DNA from: an uncultured Alistipes sp. | GTDB taxonomy: Bacteria > Bacteroidota > Bacteroidia > Bacteroidales > Rikenellaceae | DNA: 13,321 bases | NCBI GenBank assembly: GCA_959604655.1 | Contig: CAUHCL010000057.1 | Coordinates: 1-13,321 of the forward strand | Reading direction: 5' to 3' | Part shown: positions 6,165 to 13,321 of the stretch, piece by piece | Layout: each line of letters begins with the position of its first letter | Numbering within the stretch: the stretch's first letter is position 1 | Made by a program: the position numbers and the translations under genes | Notes under the pieces: generated by a model | What the model was told of the DNA's origin: nothing | Databases searched by the model: none | What the model saw: only the letters and a program-made list of their open reading frames with translations

Positions 6165-6313
6165 AAACCGCCGCGGTGAAACGATTTCGGGGTCGTCCTT
6201 GCGCCTGCGCTGAATCGGATGCTTCGCATTTTTGAGGATCAAAAAGTCTCCGATTCTTAACGCTCCGTCGCCGCGGCCGCCCTTCTTCCGAAATCGCTTC
6301 TGCCGCGGGTTGG
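6165..6313. repeat. Large fold-back element
   Basis: An outer imperfect inverted repeat (about 6165-6190 with 6288-6313) includes a perfect nine-base arm, CGATTTCGG (6182-6190) with CCGAAATCG (6288-6296). Inside it, GAATCGGA (6212-6219) pairs with TCCGATTC (6249-6256), and inside that TTTTTGA (6229-6235) pairs with TCAAAAA (6239-6245). The whole could fold as one interrupted hairpin of about 150 bases. It ends 26 bases before the AI-2E-type gene stop, and could end transcripts arriving from the right or be a structured mobile repeat. Together with the preceding entries this accounts for the gene-free stretch 5840-6338. Confidence 0.65.
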
Positions 6314-6338
6314 CTGACGCGTGTGGATATTTGTTCCA

Positions 6339-7379
6339 TTACCGTTTTTCTATGAATAGCTGCGATCGGCGCGCGTTGTCGAGATATTTGCGTTTGAAGA
6401 GGTCGACGAAGAAGACGAACATCGCCAGGATCAGCGGCCCGAAGATCACGCCCATGAATCCGAACAGAGGCAGGCCGATGACCACCCCGAGGACCGTCAC
6501 CACGGGGTGGGTGTCGGCCATCTTCTTTTGCAGTATGAGGCGTATTACGTTGTCGGACTGCGTGATGACCAGCGTGCCGTAGACGAGCAGCCCCACGGCC
6601 GCGCCCCATCGGTTTTCGAGCCCGAGGACTAACGCCATCGGCAGCCACACCAGCGCGGCCCCCACCACGGGCAGTATGGTGGCGAAGCAGGTGACCACGG
6701 CCCAGAAAAGCGCCGAGGGGACTCCGCAGATCACGTAGCCGACGTAGGCTATCGAGCCCTGGACTACGGCTATGAGCGGCACGCCTATGGCATTGGAGCG
6801 TACGATCATGTAGATCTCAAGCATGACGTCGCGCGACACGGAGGTGTTGAACGGCAGCAGCCCGCGGCAGTAGCGCTCCATGGTGCTCCCGCCTATGAGC
6901 ATGAAATACAACACGAACAGCAGCATGACGAGATTCACCCCGAAGCTGACCAGCCCTTGCAGGAACGCGTGTCCCATTCGGGTTATCATGGCCACTATCG
7001 AGGAGATGTTGTCCTCCTGCAACAGATCGTAGTGGGTCTTCTCGCGGATGCGTTCGGCCAGCCCGCGGATCGACTCCATCGACGCCTGCGGATCGAGCGT
7101 AAGATCCTGTACCCTGCTCACGAACATCCACACTATCAGACTGAAAGGTATCAGAAAGCATATCACGGCCTCGACCAGAAGCGCCGAAGCCGCCAGGCTG
7201 CGCCGCCACTTGCGGTACGAGGTCAGATACCGCATCTGTCGGCGCAGGAGCACGTATATGGCGGCCGCTCCGAGTATGCCGCCTATGTAGGGCCGCAGCT
7301 CGACGACCACCGCCACGCCCAGCACCAGAATTATGACGAACAGCGAATAACGCCGATATTGCTCTTTGAATCCCGACAT
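6339..7379 (-). CDS. AI-2E-family (PF01594-type) membrane protein
   Basis: The product has about eight predicted membrane segments: around residues 12-46, 65-88, 141-163, 196-254, 260-278 and 293-326. A soluble stretch lies between residues 90 and 140. The C-terminal block PVVTVLGVVIGLPLFGFMGVIFGPL (about 292-316) and ILPVVGAALVWLP (about 235-247) are typical of the AI-2E transporter family. The family name comes from E. coli TqsA; many members are better explained as permeases or Na+/H+ antiporters, and nothing here (no luxS, no lsr genes) supports quorum sensing. I chose the ATG at 7379 (MSGFKEQY); an in-frame GTG two codons upstream at 7385 is an alternative. It is transcribed alone: a terminator separates it from the ABC pair upstream, and the gap 7380-7536 shows no recognisable promoter. 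Confidence 0.9.
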   Translation of the reverse strand: MSGFKEQYRRYSLFVIILVLGVAVVVELRPYIGGILGAAAIYVLLRRQMRYLTSYRKWRRSLAASALLVEAVICFLIPFSLIVWMFVSRVQDLTLDPQASMESIRGLAERIREKTHYDLLQEDNISSIVAMITRMGHAFLQGLVSFGVNLVMLLFVLYFMLIGGSTMERYCRGLLPFNTSVSRDVMLEIYMIVRSNAIGVPLIAVVQGSIAYVGYVICGVPSALFWAVVTCFATILPVVGAALVWLPMALVLGLENRWGAAVGLLVYGTLVITQSDNVIRLILQKKMADTHPVVTVLGVVIGLPLFGFMGVIFGPLILAMFVFFVDLFKRKYLDNARRSQLFIEKR

Positions 7380-7536
7380 ACGCACCGCAGTTTCGATGTA
7401 TCAAGGTTTCGATCCTGCCGCTTTTCGGTTGAGCAATCGGCGTGCCGAACCGTTTCCGCCCGAATGCCGTCCGCCGCATCCCGCACGTAAAGTCCGACTG
7501 CACTCCGCGCGTAAGGCCCGCCCGCCCCGCGTCACG

Positions 7537-7572
7537 AAAAATCCCGCGCCGAAAAGATTCGGTCGCGGGATT
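7537..7572 (-). terminator. Intrinsic terminator after the ABC exporter genes
   Basis: AATCCCGCG (7540-7548) pairs with CGCGGGATT (7564-7572), continuing as CCGAA (7549-7553) with TTCGG (7558-7562) past one bulged base and closing on a four-base loop. On the minus strand it is followed by five T residues (complement of 7537-7541). It begins 30 bases downstream of the permease stop and separates the ABC pair from the AI-2E-type gene. Confidence 0.9.
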
Positions 7573-7602
7573 CTGTCCGTCTCCGCCGCGTGGCGGACGG
7601 GG

Positions 7603-8916
7603 CTATTGCCGTATCCACGAAAGCAGCTCCTTGAGCGACGGTTTCTTGCCGTGCATGAAGATGCCCACGCGGTAGATCTTTCCCGCGGCCCATGCCATGC
7701 CCGCCACCGAGACGTAGAGCACCGCGAGCGACAGTACGATCTGCCATGTGGCTATGTCGAAGGGTATGCGCGCCATCATCACCACGGGCGAGGTGAAGGG
7801 TATGATCGAGCCCCAGAACGCGAGCGACGAGTTGGGGTCGTTGAATACCGACATGGCCAGTATGATGGCCAGGATTATGGGTATCGTGACGGGCGTCTGC
7901 AACTGCTGGGCGTCCTGAATCGAGTCGACGCTCGATCCCACGGCGGCGAACATGGCCGAATAGAACAGGAATCCGCCCACGAGGAACAGCAGCAGCCACA
8001 CGAACATCATCACTATGCGCGCGGGGTCGGTGGCCATCGACACGGCCGACAGCATGTCGGCGTCGAAGCCCGCCTCGGCCGAGGTGATGGCGCCGCTCTG
8101 CACGGCCTCCACGCTCTGCATCACGTCGTCGGGCATGATGGCGGGCAGCGCCACGGCACCCACGCCGCACACCAGCACGGCCCAGATGGCTATCTGCGTC
8201 ACGGCCACCGCAGCCACGCCGAGGATCTTGCCCATCATGAGCTGGAACGGCGGCACGCTCGACACCAGCACGTCGAGCACGCGGCTGCCCTTCTCCTCTA
8301 TGACCGAGGTCATTACCATCGAGCCGTAGATCAGCAGGAACATGTAGAGCATCATGCCCAGCACGATTCCCATCATGTAGGCCATGCCCGACGAGGTGGC
8401 CTCCTTGTCCTCGCCCTCGTCGGCCAGATCGTTGCGGTAGGTGGTGAGTGTCACCGAAGCCTTCACGTCGCGCATGATCTGCTCCAGATTCTCTATGTCG
8501 TAACGCTTCAGGCGCTCGCGCTCGATGATCTTCTCCATCTGCGACGAGATGGAGCTTTCGAGCGACATCGACGACGACGAATTGGTGTAGAGCTTGGCGT
8601 TCGACGGATTGTCCACTATGTCGCTGCCGATCCACAGCACTCCGAAGCGGTCGGTGCATGCGCGGGCCTCGTCGGGCGTGAGGTCCGACGTTTCGAACAC
8701 CACATCGTCGTCGCCCGTGAGCTGCGACGCCACCACGCCGCTCTCGTCCACCACCAGCAGCGTCTTGGTCTCGCCCTTGGCGAAGATCATCATCAGCGTG
8801 GGCGCCGCCATCATGGCTATCATGAGCACGGGCATGAGTATGGTGGTGATGATGAACGACTTCTTGCGTACCCGCTCGTTGAATTCGCGGGCTATGATTA
8901 TTCCTATCTTGTTCAT
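7603..8916 (-). CDS. ABC-2 type exporter permease (NatB-like)
   Basis: This 437-residue protein is the membrane subunit of the exporter encoded with the ATPase upstream. A first membrane helix (about 21-46) is followed by a large extracytoplasmic domain (about 47-175) and then roughly six helices (about 179-203, 232-256, 299-327, 343-360, 366-383, 391-412). The cytoplasmic coupling segment VIEEKGSRVLDVLVSSVPPFQLMMGKILG (205-233) is characteristic of ABC-2 permeases of the NatB/YhaP type. NatAB in Bacillus exports sodium, but related systems carry other cargo, so the substrate is unknown. It starts 22 bases after the ATPase stop, indicating one transcript, and ends at a strong terminator. Confidence 0.92.
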   Translation of the reverse strand: MNKIGIIIAREFNERVRKKSFIITTILMPVLMIAMMAAPTLMMIFAKGETKTLLVVDESGVVASQLTGDDDVVFETSDLTPDEARACTDRFGVLWIGSDIVDNPSNAKLYTNSSSSMSLESSISSQMEKIIERERLKRYDIENLEQIMRDVKASVTLTTYRNDLADEGEDKEATSSGMAYMMGIVLGMMLYMFLLIYGSMVMTSVIEEKGSRVLDVLVSSVPPFQLMMGKILGVAAVAVTQIAIWAVLVCGVGAVALPAIMPDDVMQSVEAVQSGAITSAEAGFDADMLSAVSMATDPARIVMMFVWLLLFLVGGFLFYSAMFAAVGSSVDSIQDAQQLQTPVTIPIILAIILAMSVFNDPNSSLAFWGSIIPFTSPVVMMARIPFDIATWQIVLSLAVLYVSVAGMAWAAGKIYRVGIFMHGKKPSLKELLSWIRQ

Positions 8917-8938
8917 GGTCTTTATTTTTTGGTGCTTG

Positions 8939-9862
8939 TTACAAAGTGCCCTCCACGGCGCGGATGAATATCTCGTTCATGCTCGGCATCACCTCGCTGA
9001 ACGAACGCAGGCTGACGGCGCCGTTCACGGCCGTCACGGTGTCGCGCACCGTGGCGTCGGGTTTCAGACGCAGACGCATGGTGCGGTAGGGGGTGTCGGC
9101 AGGCTCCGTCCGACCGAGTATGTCGGCCATGGGCTCCACGGCCGCGGCCAGCACCTCGGCGTCTCCGCCGTAGATCACCTCGAAGATGTTCTCGCCGAAG
9201 CGGCGGCGCACCTCGTCGACCGATCCCGAGAGTATGTTGTGCGATTTGTTGATCAGGGTGATGTGGTCGCATATCTCCTCCACGCTCGACATGTTGTGCG
9301 TCGAGAAGATCACGGTGGCCCCCTCGTCCCTCAGCCGCAGGATCTCCTGCTTGAGCAGATTGGCGTTGATGGGATCGAAGCCCGAGAAGGGCTCGTCGAA
9401 TATCAGCAGCTTGGGTTTGTGGAGCACCGTGGTGATGAACTGCACCTTTTGCGCCATGCCTTTCGAGAGATCCTCCACCTTGCGGTTCCACCACTCCTCG
9501 ATGCCGAAACGCACGAACCACTCCTTCAGCCGCGCGATGGCCTCCTTGCGCGAGAGGCCCTTCAATCGGGCGAAGAATATGGCCTGTTCGCCCACCTTCA
9601 TCTTCTTGTAGAGTCCGCGTTCCTCGGGCAGATAGCCGATGCGGTAGATATCGTCGTCGGTGATGACGTGTCCGTCGAATACGGCGCGGCCCTCGTCGGG
9701 CAGCGTGATGCGGGTGATGACGCGTATGAGCGTGGTCTTGCCCGCACCGTTGGGACCCAGAAGTCCGTAGATCGAGCCTTGCGGCACCGAGAGCGACACG
9801 TTGTCGAGGGCCGTGTGGGCCGAGTAACGTTTGGTGACGTTCTCTATTTGCAGAATGTCCAT
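8939..9862 (-). CDS. ABC transporter ATP-binding protein (NatA-like)
   Basis: The 307-residue ATPase carries every ABC motif in order: Walker A GPNGAGKT (36-43), signature LSKGMAQ (132-138, a variant of LSGGQ common in this subfamily), Walker B LLIFDE (152-157), the D-loop region GFDPIN and the switch histidine His189 in FSTHN. The Q-loop position reads YLPEERGLYKKM (78-89), with glutamate where many ABC proteins have glutamine, also usual for drug/sodium-export ATPases. A C-terminal domain of about 80 residues after 225 is a typical accessory domain of this branch. It is the first gene of the ABC pair; the permease follows 22 bases later. I found no good promoter upstream, but there is a nine-base G run 52 bases before the start codon. 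Confidence 0.93.
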   Translation of the reverse strand: MDILQIENVTKRYSAHTALDNVSLSVPQGSIYGLLGPNGAGKTTLIRVITRITLPDEGRAVFDGHVITDDDIYRIGYLPEERGLYKKMKVGEQAIFFARLKGLSRKEAIARLKEWFVRFGIEEWWNRKVEDLSKGMAQKVQFITTVLHKPKLLIFDEPFSGFDPINANLLKQEILRLRDEGATVIFSTHNMSSVEEICDHITLINKSHNILSGSVDEVRRRFGENIFEVIYGGDAEVLAAAVEPMADILGRTEPADTPYRTMRLRLKPDATVRDTVTAVNGAVSLRSFSEVMPSMNEIFIRAVEGTL

Positions 9863-10038
9863 TTTATGTTCGGGGTTTGCGTATGTAATTATTAAAATTC
9901 GTTTTCCGACAGTCGGGGGGGGGCTCGGCGGCGGTTCATAAACAATAGTCGTCGGCCGAGCCGAAAAATTACAGCCGCCGCACTAAAAAACGCATTTCGC
10001 CCCTCTGCCGTCGAACGCCGAGCGCGGTCCGCGACTCC
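9863..10038. other. Intergenic region with G9 tract and inverted repeat
   Basis: Between folC and the ABC ATPase gene lies a run of nine G (9915-9923). It merges into an inverted repeat, GGCTCGGC (9922-9929) with GCCGAGCC (9955-9962), which spans a 25-base AT-richer loop. A small hairpin CCGAC-A-GTCGG precedes the run at 9906-9916. Neither strand shows a T-run in the right place, so this is not a clear terminator for folC. No TTTG/TAnnTTTG pair was found for the ABC genes. Confidence 0.55.
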
Positions 10039-11334
10039 TTACAGCACCTCGGCCACGACGAAGTTGCTGCCGCCGACGAAGATCATGTCCTCGGCCGAAG
10101 CCAGTTCGCGGGCGTGTGCCAGCGCCGCCTGCACCCCGACGATCACCTCGCCGTGCAGCCCTGCGAGCGCGGCCTTGGCGGCCAGTTCCTCGGCGGGCAG
10201 CGCCCTCTGTACGGCAGCCTCGGTGAATATGTAGCGGGCCGAGGTGGGCAGCAGGGGCAGTATCTCGTCCAGATTCTTGTCCTTGGCGAAGCCTAATACG
10301 CATATCTGACGGCCGTAGTTCTCCGACATGCGGTTGAGCTCGGCGCCTATGTAACGCAGTCCGTGGGCGTTGTGGCCCGTGTCGCACACCACCAGCGGCA
10401 AGCGGCCTATGATCTGCCAGCGGCCCGACAGGTGGGTCGCCTCGGCGGCCGAGGCCAGTCCCTCGACGAACGCGCGGCGGCTTATGGTCAGCGGCGTCGC
10501 CTCGTGCAGGTAATCGGCCACCGCGGCGGCCGTTATCACGTTATTGAACTGATAGTCGCCCAGCAGATCGACCGTAAGGTCGTAGACGCGGCCGTCGCGC
10601 AGACGCTCCACGCGTATGTGCTGCACGTCGCCCTCCACGTAGTGGTCGACGCAGCGGAACCGCTTCTGCGCATACACCACCTGCGACCTGTTCGCCGCGG
10701 CGTATTCCTCGAACACGTCGTCGTAATCCTCATCAGACTCACCTATCACCACGGGGATGCTCTTCTTGATGATGCCCGCCTTCTCGGCCGCTATCTTGCG
10801 CAGCGTGTCGCCCAACAGCTGCGTGTGCTCCAGCCCCACGTTGGTCACCACACTCAGGAGCGGCGTTATGATGTTGGTGGCGTCGAGACGTCCGCCCAGC
10901 CCCGTCTCTATCACGGCCACCTCCACCTCGCTGTGGGCGAAGTGGTCGAACGCCATGGCCGTCGAGGTCTCGAAGAACGAGAGGTCGAGTTCGCGTATCT
11001 TGGCCTGATGCTTGTCGACGAAGTTCACCACCTTCTGCTTGGGTATCATCTCGCCGTCGACACGTATGCGCTCGCGGAAATCCTTCAGGTGCGGCGACGT
11101 GTAGAGTCCCACGCGATACCCCGCCTGCTGGAGCACCGAGGCCAGTATGTGCGACACCGATCCCTTGCCGTTGGTGCCGGCTACGTGGATGGTGTGGTAG
11201 TTGCGCTGCGGATTGCCCAGATGGCGGCAGAACTCGATAATGCGTTCGGGCCCGGGTTTGTAGGCATCGGCCCCGATCTGCTGGAACGAGGGCATCGACG
11301 AGAAGAGATACTCGATGGTCTGAGAGTAGTTCAT
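10039..11334 (-). CDS. folC: Folylpolyglutamate synthase / dihydrofolate synthase
   Basis: FolC adds glutamate to folates in the cytoplasm and, in many bacteria, also makes dihydrofolate from dihydropteroate. The 431-residue protein has the Mur-ligase-like layout. The ATP-binding P-loop is GTNGKGS (53-59). The substrate and magnesium motifs are YTSPHLKDFRERI (78-90), ETGLGGRLDATN (143-154) and TNVGLEHTQLLG (164-175). The Lys in AAEKAGIIK (Lys185) corresponds to the carbamylated lysine of the family. The C-terminal glutamate-ligase domain contains CDTGHNAHG (about 317-325) and ends GGSNFVVAEVL. Whether it has one or both activities cannot be read from sequence alone. It follows lnt with a 9-base gap and no promoter of its own, so it should be co-transcribed from the repeat-borne promoters at 12933-13040. 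Confidence 0.95.
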   Translation of the reverse strand: MNYSQTIEYLFSSMPSFQQIGADAYKPGPERIIEFCRHLGNPQRNYHTIHVAGTNGKGSVSHILASVLQQAGYRVGLYTSPHLKDFRERIRVDGEMIPKQKVVNFVDKHQAKIRELDLSFFETSTAMAFDHFAHSEVEVAVIETGLGGRLDATNIITPLLSVVTNVGLEHTQLLGDTLRKIAAEKAGIIKKSIPVVIGESDEDYDDVFEEYAAANRSQVVYAQKRFRCVDHYVEGDVQHIRVERLRDGRVYDLTVDLLGDYQFNNVITAAAVADYLHEATPLTISRRAFVEGLASAAEATHLSGRWQIIGRLPLVVCDTGHNAHGLRYIGAELNRMSENYGRQICVLGFAKDKNLDEILPLLPTSARYIFTEAAVQRALPAEELAAKAALAGLHGEVIVGVQAALAHARELASAEDMIFVGGSNFVVAEVL

Positions 11335-11343
11335 AGAGCGTTA

Positions 11344-12900
11344 TCAATTAACTAAATGATTCTTGCGTCGTATTCTGTATGCCGAGTGGCAGAGCAGGCA
11401 CAGCGCCGTCAGGAGCAGCGCCAGACGGCCCACCCAGTCGCCGTAGGCCACATAGACCGTGCGTCGCGACGACACCTCGACCTCGGAGGCCAGCACACCC
11501 CGCATGTCCCAGTCGAGACGGGCCGTCACATCGCCGCGCGAGGTGATGAATCCCGACACGCCCGTGTTGGCGCTGCGGGCTATGGCACGTCGCGTCTCGA
11601 TGGCACGCAGGCGGCAGAAGTCGAACAGCCGACGGTGGCCCGCCGTGTCGCCCCACCATCCGTCGTTCGACATCACTATCATCGCCTCGGCACCCTCGCG
11701 CACGAACTTCGCGAAGCTGTCGCCGTAGAGTCCTTCGTAACATATCGCGGGGCCCACCTTCACTCCGTCCTTCTCGAATACCGTGGCGCTGTCAGAGCGG
11801 CCCAGCTGCCCCGTCACGCCGCCCAGGTCGACGAAACCCAACAGATCGGTGAACGGCATCGCCTCGACACCTATCACCAGCCGCATCTTGTGGTGCACGT
11901 CGGCATCGCCGTCGCCGTCGCCGTTGACGGCCACGGCCGAGTTGTAGATATCGTAATAGAACCCGCTTCCCGCGCGCGCCGTCTTCGAATGCGGTTCGCC
12001 CGCGCCGTAGAACTTCACCGTCGAGGCTCCCGCGACGATCATAGCCTCGGGACGGATCGAATCGATCTTTTGGCGCAGGGCACGCACCGTGGCGCCCGAC
12101 TGCGGCGCATCGTCGCGCAGCTGCTCGGGCAGAGCCGTTTCGGGCATCACTATGATCCGCACGTCGCGGGGAGTCTCGTCCGTCAGATCGAGCAGATTCC
12201 GTAGCTGCGCCCGCTCGCTGCCCGCGAACTTCTCCTCGTAGCAATCCACATCAGGCTGCACCACGGCCATTTCGATGCTCTCGGCCTCGGGTTCATATGA
12301 GGCATACATTACCAGCGACACGGCCACGGGAACGATCGCCACGGCTGCCGCCCGCACCATATCGCGCACGCGTCGGCTGCGCGCTGCCTCGAAAACCGCC
12401 ATGTTGCACGCCAGCACCCACACCGAGCCGCCCATGACGCCCGTCCACTCATACCACTGCACGGCCCACGGCGAGCCGCTGAATCCGTTGCCGAGCGAGA
12501 GCCACGGGAACGACAGCACCTCGGCATGGGTATACAGATATTCGCCCGCGACCCACGCCGCCGCCAGCATGACATAGGCGACGGGCTTGGGAGAGCGTTT
12601 CGACACGTAATGGAAAAGCATGAAGGCCGCGAGACTCCAGAATCCCGAAAAGGCGGTCGCGGCGAAGACCCCCACGGGAGCCGCGTTCCACACCCACCAT
12701 ATGGTGGCTATGTTCCACGCCGTGAACGTGAGTGCGGCCCATCCCGCCATGCGTCGAAAATCGCGGGCCGAGGGACCGTATGCGGCACTTATATATAATA
12801 AGGGAACGAATGCGACGAGCAGAGCGAAGCCGCTGCCGCCCAGCCACCCCGCCGAGAGCAGCGCCGCAGACAACGATACGCACAACAATTTTCGCAGCAT
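11344..12900 (-). CDS. lnt: Apolipoprotein N-acyltransferase
   Basis: Lnt transfers the third acyl chain to the N-terminal cysteine of lipoproteins in the inner membrane. The 518-residue product has about six membrane helices in residues 1-200, a nitrilase-like periplasmic domain (about 208-480) and a final helix (about 489-507). The catalytic triad is visible: Glu254 in MPETALP, Lys338 in HHKMRLVIGVEAMPF and Cys387 in CYEGLYG. The block after the lysine differs from the proteobacterial LVPFGEYVP but keeps the glutamate, and I believe it is the usual Bacteroidota form. SNDGWWGDTAGH and RAIETRRAIARSANTGVSGF follow as in the family. A three-unit CGCCGT microsatellite (11907-11924) encodes GDGDGD at 327-332, six residues before the catalytic lysine. 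It is the first gene of the lnt-folC pair and is driven by tandem promoters in the right-hand repeat. Confidence 0.95.
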   Translation of the reverse strand: MLRKLLCVSLSAALLSAGWLGGSGFALLVAFVPLLYISAAYGPSARDFRRMAGWAALTFTAWNIATIWWVWNAAPVGVFAATAFSGFWSLAAFMLFHYVSKRSPKPVAYVMLAAAWVAGEYLYTHAEVLSFPWLSLGNGFSGSPWAVQWYEWTGVMGGSVWVLACNMAVFEAARSRRVRDMVRAAAVAIVPVAVSLVMYASYEPEAESIEMAVVQPDVDCYEEKFAGSERAQLRNLLDLTDETPRDVRIIVMPETALPEQLRDDAPQSGATVRALRQKIDSIRPEAMIVAGASTVKFYGAGEPHSKTARAGSGFYYDIYNSAVAVNGDGDGDADVHHKMRLVIGVEAMPFTDLLGFVDLGGVTGQLGRSDSATVFEKDGVKVGPAICYEGLYGDSFAKFVREGAEAMIVMSNDGWWGDTAGHRRLFDFCRLRAIETRRAIARSANTGVSGFITSRGDVTARLDWDMRGVLASEVEVSSRRTVYVAYGDWVGRLALLLTALCLLCHSAYRIRRKNHLVN

Positions 12901-12932
12901 ATTTCGATCGCGCTTCTTAAATTCAAGCGCTG

Positions 12933-12965
12933 CAAAGATACGAATAAGCCGAGTGCAAAAGCAAA
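12933..12965 (-). promoter_or_regulatory. Proximal promoter of lnt-folC
   Basis: On the minus strand, -33 TTTG (12965-12962) and -7 TATCTTTG (12940-12933) are 21 bases apart, an exact consensus match. Transcription would start near 12926, about 25 bases before the lnt ATG at 12900. Confidence 0.8.
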
Positions 12966-13007
12966 TTTATTTGCGATTTTGCCGAGGCAGAGTATCTAAG
13001 GCGCAGC

Positions 13008-13040
13008 CAAAGATACGAATAAGCTGAGTGCAATGCCAAA
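13008..13040 (-). promoter_or_regulatory. Distal promoter of lnt-folC
   Basis: On the minus strand, -33 TTTG (13040-13037) and -7 TATCTTTG (13015-13008) are 21 bases apart. It is the same element as P1 in the left repeat and lies 75 bases upstream of the proximal lnt promoter. Confidence 0.7.
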
Positions 13041-13069
13041 CTTGTTTGAATTTTGTTGAAGCGCAGCTT

Positions 13070-13321
13070 GCTGTTCGCTGACGGTGGAATGTGTGAAATT
13101 TATCTTCGGCGGCTGCGGGGGTCGCGCTTTATGCGCGAGCCGCCGAAGATAACGCCGCTTCGCGGCGCAGTTGTTCGGGCGGCAGCTTGTGCGGCGCAAA
13201 GAACCGCAGACGTCGTTAATGGGAAAGTTTTCGGGCAGCAGCCTGCGGAGAACGCTTTCGAACGCGAGTGAGTTGCGGGCCTCCGCGCGCCGAGGCTGCG
13301 GCCCGCGCGACTCTGCGAGTC
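13070..13321 (+). repeat. Modular repeat, copy B (runs off the window)
   Basis: The order is GCTGTTCGCTGACGG (13070-13084), the extra hairpin-bearing segment (13085-13230), the hairpin module matching copy A (13231-13308), then GACTCTGCGAGTC (13309-13321), which in copy A is at 6039-6051. The core stem is conserved: GGGCAGCAGCCT (13233-13244) with AGGCTGCGGCCC (13293-13304). The window ends inside the element. A 72-codon reading frame across 13053-13271 has no sign of being real, so 13043-13321 is gene-free. Confidence 0.8.
13100..13167. repeat. Long perfect hairpin and adjoining small hairpin
   Basis: TTATCTTCGGCGGCT (13100-13114) is exactly complementary to AGCCGCCGAAGATAA (13138-13152). 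Inside, CGCGC (13123-13127) pairs with GCGCG (13133-13137) around TTTAT. Immediately after lies CGCCGC-TTC-GCGGCG (13153-13167). These lie in a stretch of roughly 130 bases that copy B of the modular repeat has and copy A lacks. There is no T-run, so this is not a standard terminator. Confidence 0.75.

Larger units (their letters stand above)
12932..13042 (-). repeat. Promoter-bearing dispersed repeat, right copy
   Basis: This is the inverted counterpart of 3-112, about 90% identical by eye after reverse complementation, including both promoter units and the spacer with GCGCCTTAGATACTCT and CTCGGCAAAAT. It lies immediately upstream of lnt and points toward it, just as the left copy points toward the lipoprotein gene. 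Similarity ends close to the outer -33 element on one side and just past the inner -7 on the other, so the repeat boundaries coincide with the promoter pair. Confidence 0.85.

Noticed and set aside
5778..6242. A 154-codon minus-strand frame through the hairpin-rich intergenic region
   Set aside because: It overlaps the hydrolase 3' end and runs through palindromes and repeat modules; Arg-rich, low-complexity composition. If it recurs in databases, that probably reflects the DNA repeat rather than a protein.
6339..7379. Quorum-sensing exporter role for the AI-2E-family protein
   Set aside because: The family name is historical for most members; no luxS or AI-2 uptake genes are in the window.
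7366..8967. A 533-codon plus-strand frame opposite the ABC permease
   Set aside because: Its His/Arg/Gly-rich composition and antisense position to a convincing permease gene mark it as a shadow.
3..13042. The inverted 110-bp repeats as ends of a 13-kb composite transposon
   Set aside because: Everything between them is core housekeeping genes with uniform composition and no transposase or integrase. The repeats are better explained as promoter modules, each facing its own gene.
13053..13271. A 72-codon plus-strand frame at the right edge
   Set aside because: It is made entirely of repeat DNA and hairpins, with no recognisable protein features.

Overview
The window is a chromosomal stretch from a GC-rich member of the Bacteroidota, most likely Alistipes or a close Rikenellaceae relative. 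The evidence is the Bacteroidota-type promoter signature (-33 TTTG, 19-21 bp gap, -7 TAnnTTTG) found several times, a lipoprotein TamA variant (TamL), a Bacteroidota-style Lnt active-site block (HHKMRLVIGVEAMPF), and poor Shine-Dalgarno sequences. The genus is an inference from sequence feel; no marker gene settles it.

Layout, left to right. Bases 3-112 hold a promoter-bearing repeat that fires rightward into a small lipoprotein gene (136-570, +), which ends in an intrinsic terminator. A short stretch rich in CTTGCAGC separates it from a leftward cluster: dapF (4828-3878), tamL (3867-1498) and an MgtC/SapB-family gene (1413-748). dapF and tamL are 10 bases apart, and a good promoter lies just upstream of dapF. 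Divergent from dapF is an alpha/beta hydrolase (5036-5839, +). Bases 5840-6338 contain no credible gene but are packed with hairpins, a 26-bp perfect palindrome and a module repeated at the right edge of the window. Leftward again come an AI-2E-family membrane protein (7379-6339), then an ABC exporter pair (ATPase 9862-8939, permease 8916-7603) with its own terminator, then lnt-folC (12900-11344 and 11334-10039, 9 bases apart). lnt is driven by a second copy of the promoter repeat (12932-13042), inverted relative to the first. The last ~280 bases are repeat modules with no gene.

How the genes relate. The gene content is mostly housekeeping cell-envelope biology: meso-DAP for peptidoglycan (DapF), outer-membrane assembly (TamL), lipoprotein maturation (Lnt) and a lipoprotein substrate. 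Folate metabolism (FolC), an ABC-2 exporter and two membrane proteins of unsettled function (MgtC-like, AI-2E-like) complete it. I see no defence system, prophage, transposase, CRISPR array, tRNA or rRNA. The most unusual content is non-coding: a portable tandem-promoter repeat placed upstream of two genes, and a second, modular, hairpin-rich repeat family whose two copies here differ by clean insertions of about 70 and 130 bases.
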